DNA of 37,328 nt from Bacteroidales bacterium (GTDB lineage Bacteria; Bacteroidota; Bacteroidia; Bacteroidales; UBA3824): positions 1 to 37,328 of the forward strand of contig JAGCVU010000121.1 of the NCBI GenBank assembly GCA_017962175.1, in the 5' to 3' direction. Shown here piece by piece: positions 1-7,768 of this stretch. The notes beneath the pieces were generated by a model. That model was not told the origin of the DNA. It was given only the letters and a program-made list of their open reading frames with translations, and did no database searches. A program made the translations under genes and the position numbers. The first letter of the stretch is position 1. The number at the start of each line of letters is the position of its first letter.

Positions 1-623
1 ACCTCTTTCTTTTTCGAAGGACTTGATTTATAATAAACATCCGACATGGTTTCGGTAATGAACACAGGCAAATATACTTTTCCAGTTTCGGCAGAGGTGT
101 CGGCATAATTCATCACAAAATCGAAATTCTTCATAATGCCTTTTTCGGTCATACTGGGGCTCACATTGCTGAGGTCAATTTCCATTTTGTTGTAGCACTC
201 GTATTGGTATCCGTCAAGACGGTCGGGATTGTTTTTTTTGCGGTTTGCCTCCACGTTTCGCATTATACGCCAAGCGGGGTTTTCACCGGGACGTATCACA
301 ATTTCATTGAGAACCATGTCGCTTTGACCAAGTTCTACGTTGATTTCTTGATAAGTATTTGGTTTAATCGCCACGGTGTAGGTGTCGTAGCCGAGCATTG
401 AAAATGAAATGGAGTCGCATTTTTGGTTTGTCTGCATATTGTAGACACCTTCTGGATTTGTGATTGTTCCTACAGTGGTACCTACAAACACCACGTTGGC
501 AAACGGCAGAGGTTCGCCGGTGGCAGCATCGGTAACAAGTCCCCTTACCTTTGTCTGCGCCGAAATGCTTATAGATAAGAGCATTAAGGCGGCTAATAGA
601 TTAATTTGTATAAGGTTTTTCAT
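1..623 (-). CDS. DUF5686-type / carboxypeptidase-regulatory-like domain protein, N-terminal part only
   Basis: About 207 codons are open from an ATG at 623 to the left edge, so the C-terminal part is missing. The product starts with a signal peptide ending in SISISAQ. It is followed by a carboxypeptidase-regulatory-like (CarboxypepD_reg) beta-sandwich: VRGLVTDAATGEPLPFANV, an ITNPEG turn, then a SISFSMLGYDTY strand. After the sandwich comes NEIVIRPGENPAWRIMRNV, the junction usually seen in the DUF5686 family of Bacteroidetes outer-membrane-associated proteins, whose members run to roughly 800 residues. The protein is therefore probably exported and surface or outer-membrane linked; its exact function is not known. 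It has its own promoter (660-691) and is separated from the upstream DUF2723 gene by a terminator hairpin. The domain call is from pattern recognition only. Confidence 0.8.
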   Translation of the reverse strand, partial: MKNLIQINLLAALMLLSISISAQTKVRGLVTDAATGEPLPFANVVFVGTTVGTITNPEGVYNMQTNQKCDSISFSMLGYDTYTVAIKPNTYQEINVELGQSDMVLNEIVIRPGENPAWRIMRNVEANRKKNNPDRLDGYQYECYNKMEIDLSNVSPSMTEKGIMKNFDFVMNYADTSAETGKVYLPVFITETMSDVYYKSSPSKKKE

Positions 624-659
624 TTTTCGGTTTGGTTTTCCTTGTTTGTTTTTGCGCTG

Positions 660-691
660 CAAAGATACATTACATTTTTATTGTAACACAA
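660..691 (-). promoter_or_regulatory. Bacteroidetes-type promoter for the DUF5686 gene
   Basis: Read on the minus strand, TTG (691-689) is followed by 21 bases and then TATCTTTG (667-660), matching the Bacteroidetes TTTG/TAnnTTTG consensus with its normal spacing. Transcription should start near 653, about 30 bases before the ATG at 623. Confidence 0.65.
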
Positions 692-730
692 TTATTTGCT
701 TTAATTTTTTCTAAAAAAAGTGACATATTT

Positions 731-766
731 ATAAAAATGAGGGGGCGATATTGTCGCTCCCTCATT
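731..766 (-). terminator. Intrinsic terminator after the DUF2723 gene
   Basis: Arms 736-748 and 754-766 can pair over 13 positions around a 5-base loop, with one A-C mismatch on the minus-strand RNA. On the minus strand the hairpin is followed by TTTTTAT. It lies 50 bases past the stop of the DUF2723 gene. Confidence 0.65.
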
Positions 767-815
767 ATAAAAAAAACATTAAAAATTATGAAAACTAAAA
801 GAATTGGAATACTTG

Positions 816-3800
816 TTAAAATATCTCGCTGTATTTTTGATACAACATGATGAGTTTCTGCGCCATAGCATCTTGTTTATAGGTTCCTGCAAATTGTGCC
901 AACTGTCCTATAATTGCCACACCTAATGCAGGTTCACGGGTTTCGATTATGTCGTCGTTTTTGAGTGTGAGATAGTGTTGAAGTATCTGTTCATACTCGT
1001 CGCCCATGGCTTGAGATATTTCTATGGCCTTATCTACCATGCCGGATTCATACATAGCCTCAATCAATGGTAACATTGATTGGTCGTAATATACTTGCTC
1101 TGGCGGGGTAATTTCAAGACATTTGTTGATAACCTCTTGCGCTTTGTCTTTATCGCCTTTTTCGATGAGGCTTGAAGCAAGGCGTGCAAACATCTCTCTT
1201 ATGCCTATGATGCTGATCTGTCGGCGGTTGTTTTCCTCAATGTTAACATCATCGCTACCCATATTACCCCAACGGAATTTGTTGGTAACGTTGTTGTACA
1301 TAATGTTGGCGTCAACTTCGCCGGTTTCACCTTTTTCTGGATTAACTGCATAAGGCACAAGACGATAGGTAAATCCTTCGAGACGGAAATATTTATCTAA
1401 ACCGAGAAAATCTTCCACGCCACCGCTTGCAGCAAAGTAGATGGGACGTTTCCAGTCGTTGGCTGCAATGATGTCTAATACAGCGATGTCGTTTTTGAGG
1501 AAGTACGATTTTGAAATATTAATCGTAATCTTGTCTTGAGCGCGGTCGGCATTGTCGGCTGTGATGTTTCCGTTGGCAAGGCAGTTGGCTTTGTTTACCG
1601 GTATCGTTATTTTGCGGGTGCCGATGTAGTTGATTCTTTCACCTGATTGCAACTCAATCTTATCTTCTTCCTTGTCGGAGGCCAGTTTTTCTACTACACT
1701 TTGAATGGTAGCGGGCAATCCGCCTAACTTGGTAAGCAAGTCGGGCACTTTGGCGTTGAGTTTATTTATGGCTTCGGTATTTTCGCCAAATACTGCCGCC
1801 GGCGATTTAGCAAGTGTTTGTACCAAGGCAACTATCTTCAAAGGTGGTACTTCTGTCGACGATTTGCTGATAGTTTCGTAATCTTTGGCGTATAGTTGCG
1901 GAAATTTGCTGTTGCTAACCGTTGTTATAAACTCGTTGTAAAACGGACGGTATATTTCGTCTACCTCTTTGGTATTGTTTGCAATCTTGTCGTTGAGATA
2001 TTCGAGGGGATTTTTGTCGTATACGAGAGCCACATTGCGTTTATTCACAGCGTATTGATCGGCTTTGATTATAAAGTCAACAGGTTCGGAGTCGTATTTT
2101 TTCTCCATGGTCTGTTTCAAATACCAATCGGTGCCTGCAAGCGAAAGGTTTACTACTCGAACATCAGTGCGAATGCCTTCAACCTCTTGTGCGTACCACA
2201 ACGGGAATGTGTCGTTGTCGCCAAAGGTAAATAAAATGGCGTTGGGTGCGCACGACTCTAAATAGTTTGAAGCAAAATCGCGACATGTATAGCGGTTTGA
2301 ACGGTCGTGATCATCCCAGTTTTGACAAGCCATTTCAATTGGTACTAAAAGACATACACCAGAAACTGCCACTGCTGCCGCCATTGGTTTTATCTTTTGA
2401 GCATTTCTTCTTAAGAATGCGTAGATACCAGCAGCACCCAATCCGCACCACATAGCAAATGCGTAAAACGAACCGGCGTAGGCGTAGTCGCGTTCACGTG
2501 GCTGATATGGCGTTTGGTTTAGGTAAACTACAATGGCTATACCTGTGAGCAGGAAGAAAAGAAATATTACAAAGCAATATTTCTGGTCGTGGTTAACTCC
2601 TGCAAACAAACCTAAGAATCCCAAAAGCAAAGGCAATAGGTAATATACGTTGCGTGCCGAATTGTTTTTCAAACGGTCTGGTAGGTTAGATTGGTCGCCA
2701 AGACGAATGCTGTCTAAAAAGTCGAAGCCGGTGATCCAGTTGCCGTTTACATACGATCCGTGACTTTGTATATCATTTTGACGTCCCGAAAAATTCCACA
2801 TAAAATAGCGGAAATACATATGTCCCAACTGGTATTTGAAGAAATAAGCCATGTTGTCGGCAAACGACGGACGTTTTTTCGGATCTGAGGAATCGATATT
2901 AGCCCAGCTTTTATAGCCCGAAATGTGGTTTTGGCTCTGACTCCACATACGTGGGAAAAATCCGCAATGCTCTGAGTCGTACACATATTCGGGGTTGGTT
3001 TTGGTTGCTTGTACATACTTGCCGTCTTGAGCAATGTAGGTGTAAAGAGGTATTTGGTCTTCCACCTCGGCGTTGTAATAGTTGCCGTAAAATAGCGGAC
3101 AATCGCCATATTGCTCGCGGTTGAGGTACGAGAGAAGACTGAATCCGTTGTCTGGACTGTTTTCGTTCATTGGGGGATTGGCACAGGCGCGTATTACTGT
3201 CATTGCAAAAGTGCCATATCCTATAAACATTACTGCTGCACCCAGCGCTATGGTATTGAGAAGTACTTTTTTATTTTTTTGACTCCACCAAATAAGGAAT
3301 GAAAGACCAGCTGCAAGAGCTATTACAAAAAACATAGTTCCCGACAGATAATCCATTCCAAAAGTGTTTACAAACAATAGGTCGAAATATGCCGAAATCT
3401 TGACCGATTGCGGAATTATACCATAAAGTATTACTACCAATAATAGCAACGAAATGCCTAATGCAATGTAAGTTCCGCGTTTGGTTGTTGTGTATTTTTT
3501 GTAATAATACACCATTACGATAGCGGGTATTACCAAGAGGTTGAGCAAATGCACGCCTATTGACAATCCCATCAGGTAACATATCAAGATAATCCAGCGG
3601 TTAGCGTATTTTTCGTCGGCGCACTCTTCCCATTTGAGAATGCACCAGAATACTACTGCAGTGAATAAGCTCGACATACTGTATACTTCGCCTTCCACCG
3701 CCGAAAACCAAGCGGTGTCGCAGAAACAATAAATCAAAGCTCCCACCATACCGCTTCCCAAAATGATAATGATATCGTGGAGAGGATATTCTATGCGTTT

Positions 3801-4148
3801 TTCGTCGTCACCTTTATAATATATATTGTTGATGAGTTTTCGGGCTATGTGAGTGATGCTCCAGAAAAGGAATAGCACAGTAAAAGCACTAGCCAAAGCA
3901 GCAGCAGCGTTAACCATCATTGCCATGGTAGTGACGTCGCCACCTGAGAACAACGAAGCCACGCGTCCGATAATCATCCAAAGAGGTGCTCCCGGGGGGT
4001 GTCCCACCTCTAATTTAACTGCCGTGGCAATAAATTCGCCGCAGTCCCAGAAACTTGCTGTCGGCTCTATAGTAAGCAGGTAAGTGAACGCAGCTACTGC
4101 AAAAGCCGCCCAACCTGCTATTCTGTTGTATTTCTTAAATTGTTTCAT
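816..4148 (-). CDS. DUF2723 (GT-C / TMEM260-like) multi-pass membrane protein
   Basis: A 1110-residue protein. An ATG at 4148 fits the family better than the upstream ORF limit, because the typical start (MKQFKKYNRIAGW, then the first membrane helix) follows directly. The N-terminal half has about a dozen hydrophobic segments. It carries the family signature: EPTASFWDCGEFIATA around residues 28-43 and HPPGAPLW at 50-57, with acidic residues of the kind GT-C glycosyltransferases use. The C-terminal 500 residues are mostly soluble, contain FGDNDTFPLWYAQ, and end in TPR-like helices. DUF2723 is the domain of human TMEM260, a protein O-mannosyltransferase. In Bacteroidetes these long proteins are common, but their substrate has not been settled to my knowledge. 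The gene appears to be monocistronic. Confidence 0.88.
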   Translation of the reverse strand: MKQFKKYNRIAGWAAFAVAAFTYLLTIEPTASFWDCGEFIATAVKLEVGHPPGAPLWMIIGRVASLFSGGDVTTMAMMVNAAAALASAFTVLFLFWSITHIARKLINNIYYKGDDEKRIEYPLHDIIIILGSGMVGALIYCFCDTAWFSAVEGEVYSMSSLFTAVVFWCILKWEECADEKYANRWIILICYLMGLSIGVHLLNLLVIPAIVMVYYYKKYTTTKRGTYIALGISLLLLVVILYGIIPQSVKISAYFDLLFVNTFGMDYLSGTMFFVIALAAGLSFLIWWSQKNKKVLLNTIALGAAVMFIGYGTFAMTVIRACANPPMNENSPDNGFSLLSYLNREQYGDCPLFYGNYYNAEVEDQIPLYTYIAQDGKYVQATKTNPEYVYDSEHCGFFPRMWSQSQNHISGYKSWANIDSSDPKKRPSFADNMAYFFKYQLGHMYFRYFMWNFSGRQNDIQSHGSYVNGNWITGFDFLDSIRLGDQSNLPDRLKNNSARNVYYLLPLLLGFLGLFAGVNHDQKYCFVIFLFFLLTGIAIVVYLNQTPYQPRERDYAYAGSFYAFAMWCGLGAAGIYAFLRRNAQKIKPMAAAVAVSGVCLLVPIEMACQNWDDHDRSNRYTCRDFASNYLESCAPNAILFTFGDNDTFPLWYAQEVEGIRTDVRVVNLSLAGTDWYLKQTMEKKYDSEPVDFIIKADQYAVNKRNVALVYDKNPLEYLNDKIANNTKEVDEIYRPFYNEFITTVSNSKFPQLYAKDYETISKSSTEVPPLKIVALVQTLAKSPAAVFGENTEAINKLNAKVPDLLTKLGGLPATIQSVVEKLASDKEEDKIELQSGERINYIGTRKITIPVNKANCLANGNITADNADRAQDKITINISKSYFLKNDIAVLDIIAANDWKRPIYFAASGGVEDFLGLDKYFRLEGFTYRLVPYAVNPEKGETGEVDANIMYNNVTNKFRWGNMGSDDVNIEENNRRQISIIGIREMFARLASSLIEKGDKDKAQEVINKCLEITPPEQVYYDQSMLPLIEAMYESGMVDKAIEISQAMGDEYEQILQHYLTLKNDDIIETREPALGVAIIGQLAQFAGTYKQDAMAQKLIMLYQKYSEIF

Positions 4149-4169
4149 TGCATAGTTTATATGTTGCGG

Positions 4170-4177
4170 CAAAATTA
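4170..4177 (-). promoter_or_regulatory. Possible -7 box for the DUF2723 gene
   Basis: TAATTTTG on the minus strand fits TAnnTTTG and lies 22 bases before the ATG at 4148. I see no -33 TTG at the right distance, so this is a weak call. Confidence 0.35.
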
Positions 4178-4277
4178 TAACTATTATTTTATAATAAAAA
4201 AAAATTTTTGCAAATGCCTCTACAAAGTGTTGTACACATTTTTTTTGTTAGATGATGAAAAAAAGTTTCGAAAAAAT

Positions 4278-4307
4278 TTTGGATTATTAAAATTATATCT
4301 ACCTTTG
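4278..4307 (+). promoter_or_regulatory. Promoter of tRNA-Gln
   Basis: TTTG (4278-4281), an 18-base spacer, then TACCTTTG (4300-4307). The -7 box is a full match; the spacer is one base shorter than the usual 19-21. It lies 37 bases before the mature tRNA 5' end. Confidence 0.6.
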
Positions 4308-4344
4308 CGCCGTCAAAAAACGAAAGTAGTTTGACATTTGGTAC

Positions 4345-4415
4345 AGACCTATGGTGTAATGGTAGCACAGCAGATTTTGGTTCTGTTAGTTGAGGTTCGA
4401 ATCCCCATAGGTCTA
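4345..4415 (+). tRNA. tRNA-Gln (anticodon TTG)
   Basis: The 71-base cloverleaf has acceptor arms AGACCTA (4345-4351) and TAGGTCT (4408-4414), with discriminator A at 4415. The anticodon stem GCAGA/TCTGT encloses the loop TTTTGGT, giving anticodon TTG. The T-arm carries GGTTCGAATCC. The 3' CCA is not encoded. A terminator starts immediately downstream, so this is a single-gene transcript. Confidence 0.95.
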
Positions 4416-4416
4416 C

Positions 4417-4453
4417 AAGTTCCACAAGCGCAAGTTTGTGGAACTTTTTTTTT
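4417..4453 (+). terminator. Intrinsic terminator of tRNA-Gln
   Basis: A perfect 11-base-pair stem, AAGTTCCACAA (4417-4427) with TTGTGGAACTT (4436-4446), surrounds an 8-base loop and runs into a T tract ending at 4453. It begins two bases after the tRNA discriminator base. Confidence 0.9.
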
Positions 4454-4487
4454 GCCTATATTTTTCTCGATTGGATTATGTATATAC

Positions 4488-4520
4488 AAAAAAAAACCAA
4501 AGCGTTTTTGCTTTGGTTTT
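4488..4520 (-). terminator. Intrinsic terminator of the tRNA-Phe pair
   Basis: On the minus strand AAAACCAAAGC (4520-4510) pairs with GCTTTGGTTTT (4503-4493) around a 6-base loop, and the T tract continues to 4488. It lies 8 bases beyond the 3' end of the second tRNA-Phe. Confidence 0.85.
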
Positions 4521-4527
4521 CTAAGCG

Positions 4528-4600
4528 TGGTACCACCGGGAATCGAACCAGGGACACAAGGATTTTCAGTCCTTTGCTCTACCGACTGAGCTATGGTACC
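4528..4600 (-). tRNA. tRNA-Phe (anticodon GAA), downstream copy
   Basis: A 73-base cloverleaf on the minus strand. The acceptor stem is GGTACCA/TGGTACC with discriminator A at 4528. The anticodon stem AAGGA/TCCTT encloses CTGAAAA, giving GAA. The T-arm contains GGTTCGATTCC. CCA is not encoded. The tRNA sequence is identical to the copy at 4634-4706. Confidence 0.95.
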
Positions 4601-4633
4601 TTTCCTTACACTATGACTACTACTAAATTTTTG

Positions 4634-4706
4634 TGGTACCACCGGGAATCGAACCAGGGACACAAGGATTTTCAGTCCTTTGCTCTACCGACTGAGCTAT
4701 GGTACC
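4634..4706 (-). tRNA. tRNA-Phe (anticodon GAA), upstream copy
   Basis: The same 73-base sequence as the downstream copy, 33 bases away. It has its own strong promoter just upstream (4722-4753). The spacer between the copies holds neither a promoter box nor a terminator, so the two are probably cut from one precursor. Confidence 0.95.
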
Positions 4707-4721
4707 TCGCTTTTTGCGGTG

Positions 4722-4753
4722 CAAAAGTAGCGGTAATTTTTTAATGCTGCAAA
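4722..4753 (-). promoter_or_regulatory. Promoter of the tandem tRNA-Phe genes
   Basis: On the minus strand, TTTG (4753-4750), exactly 20 bases, then TACTTTTG (4729-4722): a full match to the Bacteroidetes promoter at optimal spacing, 16 bases before the first tRNA base. Confidence 0.8.
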
Positions 4754-4795
4754 TTTTTTTGTCTTTTTTTCGCAAAAAAACTTTGCAATATTGTT

Positions 4796-5524
4796 TTAGT
4801 CTTTGTCTTTTAAACTGTTAGACTCTTTTTCTTTTTTGTCTTTGAGATATTGCTCGCGTTTGTCTTTCACTTTTTGATAGTACTCGGCGTAGAGCAAGTA
4901 GCGTTTGTAGTTCTCCTCGTTTTTGCCTTTCCATATGTTTTTGCCCAGCGAGCTGAATTTCACTAACTTTTCGTAGAGTTGTTTGCCAAGTTCGTGACGG
5001 CGACCGGTGTTTTTAACACGTTCGGCACGTACCGACTCAAGATCTTTTACCGCAATTTTGGCTTGTTTGATGTTGTTCTTAAGACTATCGAAGTCTTCTT
5101 CTTTGAGACCAACGTTCAAGAGTTTTGATTTGAATTTTTTGGATACAGTTACAACCTTTTCGCCAAACTCGATGAGTGCGGTGGTAGGTATACCTGTGAT
5201 TTTCTGGCTTTTGAAATATTTTTTCATCTCCTGCTTGCCTATTATTACAATAGATATGTGAAGCAGAAAATTGCGAATTTCGGTGCGGAGCACCTCTTCT
5301 TTCTCTGTTTTTACTTTGGTTTTTGCGCTAACTTTTTCGGCGAAGATTTTGTCCTCGGGAAAGTTTTCATAATCAGTGATTTTCTTTTTTAAGGTGTCGA
5401 GTTCTTTTTCTGTTACGCCAAACTTAGCAAACATTTTCATGTCGTTGTTAACGAGCTGTATAATCTGACGGCAGCGCGATGTTATTTCTGCCGATGAATA
5501 ATTGTATGTGAGTTGTGTGGTCAT
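4796..5524 (-). CDS. Uncharacterised lysine-rich helical protein with an internal repeat
   Basis: A 242-residue protein with no signal peptide or membrane helix, very rich in Lys and Glu, predicted by eye to be almost all helix with a charged C-terminal tail. I do not recognise a named family. Two halves look related: GVTEKELDTLKKKITDYENF (near residue 36) and GLKEEDFDSLKNNIKQAKIA (near 140) occupy equivalent places, each after a hydrophobic helix, which suggests an old internal duplication. It is monocistronic, with a clear promoter (5545-5575) and an ATG at 5524. It lies between lepA and the tRNA-Phe pair, which says nothing about its role. It is probably cytoplasmic. Confidence 0.8.
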   Translation of the reverse strand: MTTQLTYNYSSAEITSRCRQIIQLVNNDMKMFAKFGVTEKELDTLKKKITDYENFPEDKIFAEKVSAKTKVKTEKEEVLRTEIRNFLLHISIVIIGKQEMKKYFKSQKITGIPTTALIEFGEKVVTVSKKFKSKLLNVGLKEEDFDSLKNNIKQAKIAVKDLESVRAERVKNTGRRHELGKQLYEKLVKFSSLGKNIWKGKNEENYKRYLLYAEYYQKVKDKREQYLKDKKEKESNSLKDKD

Positions 5525-5922
5525 TTTTTTATTTTTTTGCGATACAAATGTAGAGATATATTTTTAACCCGCAAATTAAATTTTTCTTATTGCCGTATTT
5601 TTTTTACTTAATTTAATCTATTTGAACTAAAATATATATATAATTATTATATATCTTCGACTCTATTCTACTTTACTATAATTTTTATGGTGTAATTTTA
5701 AGAAAACCTTTTTTATTTTATCTAAAACTTAATAATTTGTTCAAAAAAATAAATTCAGTTTATATAAAAATTTTTGATTGTGTGTTTACATATGTTTTTC
5801 CGATTTGTAATGTTTTATTGGAATACTGCGTGTGCACAATATATTCTGACAAAGATAATTTACAAAAATAAATCATATTTACTTTTGTGAATTATATGCA
5901 TTACAAATTGTTGTAGATAGTT
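5525..5922. other. 398-base AT-rich intergenic region
   Basis: No coding frame or clear hairpin. It contains the promoter of the 242-residue protein at the left end. There are also isolated -7-like boxes on both strands (5850-5857 minus, 5880-5887 plus) with no matching -33 element. The middle (5630-5665) is a run of alternating A and T. Confidence 0.6.
5545..5575 (-). promoter_or_regulatory. Promoter of the 242-residue protein gene
   Basis: On the minus strand, TTTG (5575-5572), 19 bases, TACATTTG (5552-5545). Both boxes and the spacing fit the Bacteroidetes consensus, about 20 bases before the ATG. Confidence 0.75.
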
Positions 5923-7710
5923 TTAGCCGATTTTGAGAACCGCTAAGAATGCTTTTTGCGGAACTTCCACGTCACCAACTTGTTTCATACGCTTTTTACC
6001 TTTTTTCTGCTTGTCGAGCAGTTTGCGCTTACGTGAGATGTCGCCACCGTAACATTTGGCGGTAACGTCTTTGCGGAAGGCTTTGATGGTGCTGCGCGAG
6101 ATAATTTTGGTGCCTATGGCGGCTTGAATGGCTATGTCGAACTGATGTCGGGGTATCAGGTCTTTGAGTTTTTCGCAGATGTTTTTGCCAAACTCGTAGG
6201 CGTTGCTCTCGTGTATGAGACTGCTCATAGCGTCAACAGGTTCGCCGTTGAGTAGGATATCTAATTTTATAAGTTTCGACTCGCGATAGTCGATCGGATG
6301 ATAGTCGAACGAGGCGTAACCTTTTGATATGCTTTTGAGTTTGTCGTAAAAGTCGAATACAATTTCTGCCAACGGCATCTCAAAGTTGAGTTCTATGCGG
6401 TCGGCGGTGAGGTATGTTTCGTTGATTTTGATGCCGCGTTTTTCCATGCAGAGTTTGGTGATAGGTCCGTAAAATTCCGACTTGGTAATGATGTCGGCTT
6501 TGATATACGGCTCTTCAATGTGGCTGATGGCTTTGGTTTCGGGCATTCCGGCGGGATTGTGCACTTCTATTTCCTCGCCTTTGGTGGTAAACACCTTATA
6601 TGATACGTTGGGCACAGTGGTGATAACGTCCATGTCAAACTCGCGTGAGAGTCGTTCCTGAACAATGTCCATGTGCAACATTCCTAAGAATCCGCAGCGG
6701 AAACCGAATCCGAGCGCTATCGACGATTCTGGAGTGAAGGTAAGCGAGGCATCGTTCAACTGAAGTTTTTCGAGCGATGTGCGTAGTTCTTCGTATTCGT
6801 CGGTTTCTATGGGATATACACCGGCGTAAACCATTGGCTTTACTTCTGCAAAACCCTCGATGGCTTTTTCGCAGGGATTTTCTACGTGAGTGATGGTGTC
6901 GCCCACTTTTACTTCGGTGGCGTTTTTGATACCTGAAATAATGTAGCCTACATTGCCGGCTGAAATTTCACCCTGCGGTTTGAGGTCCATTTCAAGTATG
7001 CCCACCTCGTCGGCGTTGTACTCTTTTTTGGTGTTTACAAATTTAACACGGTCGTTGGTTTTGAGCGTTCCGTTGTAGATGCGGAAATATGCTATGATAC
7101 CGCGGAAGGGGTTGAACACCGAGTCGAAAATCAATGCTTGCAACGGTGCTTCGGGGTCGCCTTCGGGAGCGGGAACTTTTTCGATAATGGTGTCGAGAAT
7201 GCGTTCTACGCCAAGTCCTGTTTTGCCCGAAGCCTCAATAATATCCTCGCGCTTGCCGCCTATGAGTTCGATGATTTGATCTTTCACCTCTTCAGGTTTG
7301 GCGGCAGGCATATCCATTTTGTTGAGCACGGGGATAATTTCAAGGTTGTTCTCAATCGCCATATACACGTTTGAGATGGTTTGCGCCTGAATACCCTGTG
7401 TGGCATCTATTACAAGCAACGCACCCTCACAGGCTGCAATGCTCCGCGATACTTCGTAAGAAAAATCCACGTGACCCGGAGTGTCGATAAGGTTGAGCAC
7501 ATAATCCTCGCCATTGTATTTGTGACGCATCTGTATGGCGTGGCTCTTGATGGTGATGCCTCGCTCACGTTCAAGATCCATATCGTCGAGCACCTGATTG
7601 GTAAGGTCTTTTTCGTTGATGGTCTTGGTATATTGCAACAGACGGTCGGCAAGTGTGCTTTTGCCGTGGTCGATGTGGGCTATTATGCAGAAATTACGAA
7701 TGTTTTTCAT
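5923..7710 (-). CDS. lepA: Elongation factor 4 (LepA), translational GTPase
   Basis: At 595 residues this is the normal LepA length, starting at the ATG at 7710. GTPase motifs are intact: AHIDHGKST (residues 11-19), the switch region [14 protein letters not shown] (76-80) and NKMD (130-133). The EF-G-like domains II, III and V follow, and the LepA-specific C-terminal domain ends in [19 protein letters not shown]4 binds the ribosome, promotes back-translocation or biogenesis of stalled ribosomes in vitro, and is broadly conserved. It is expressed from its own promoter, which lies partly inside the 3' end of the receptor gene upstream (7737-7768). Confidence 0.97.
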   Translation of the reverse strand: MKNIRNFCIIAHIDHGKSTLADRLLQYTKTINEKDLTNQVLDDMDLERERGITIKSHAIQMRHKYNGEDYVLNLIDTPGHVDFSYEVSRSIAACEGALLVIDATQGIQAQTISNVYMAIENNLEIIPVLNKMDMPAAKPEEVKDQIIELIGGKREDIIEASGKTGLGVERILDTIIEKVPAPEGDPEAPLQALIFDSVFNPFRGIIAYFRIYNGTLKTNDRVKFVNTKKEYNADEVGILEMDLKPQGEISAGNVGYIISGIKNATEVKVGDTITHVENPCEKAIEGFAEVKPMVYAGVYPIETDEYEELRTSLEKLQLNDASLTFTPESSIALGFGFRCGFLGMLHMDIVQERLSREFDMDVITTVPNVSYKVFTTKGEEIEVHNPAGMPETKAISHIEEPYIKADIITKSEFYGPITKLCMEKRGIKINETYLTADRIELNFEMPLAEIVFDFYDKLKSISKGYASFDYHPIDYRESKLIKLDILLNGEPVDAMSSLIHESNAYEFGKNICEKLKDLIPRHQFDIAIQAAIGTKIISRSTIKAFRKDVTAKCYGGDISRKRKLLDKQKKGKKRMKQVGDVEVPQKAFLAVLKIG

Positions 7711-7736
7711 CGCAGAGTTTGTTTATATTTTCGGTG

Positions 7737-7768
7737 CAAATATAAAGTTTTTTACAATTCTATGCAAA
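7737..7768 (-). promoter_or_regulatory. Promoter of lepA
   Basis: On the minus strand, TTTG (7768-7765), 20 bases, TATATTTG (7744-7737): a perfect match. The -33 box lies inside the last codons of the TonB-dependent receptor gene. The expected transcript start is about 20 bases before the lepA ATG. Confidence 0.8.

Noticed and set aside
4338..4744. Open frames on both strands across the tRNA cluster
   Set aside because: They read through tRNA-Gln and both tRNA-Phe genes and their terminators, and repeat the same peptide because the tRNAs are identical.
5630..5665. AT-alternating stretch as a replication origin or inverted repeat
   Set aside because: The palindrome is imperfect, there are no DnaA boxes, and neighbouring genes are not those found at origins.
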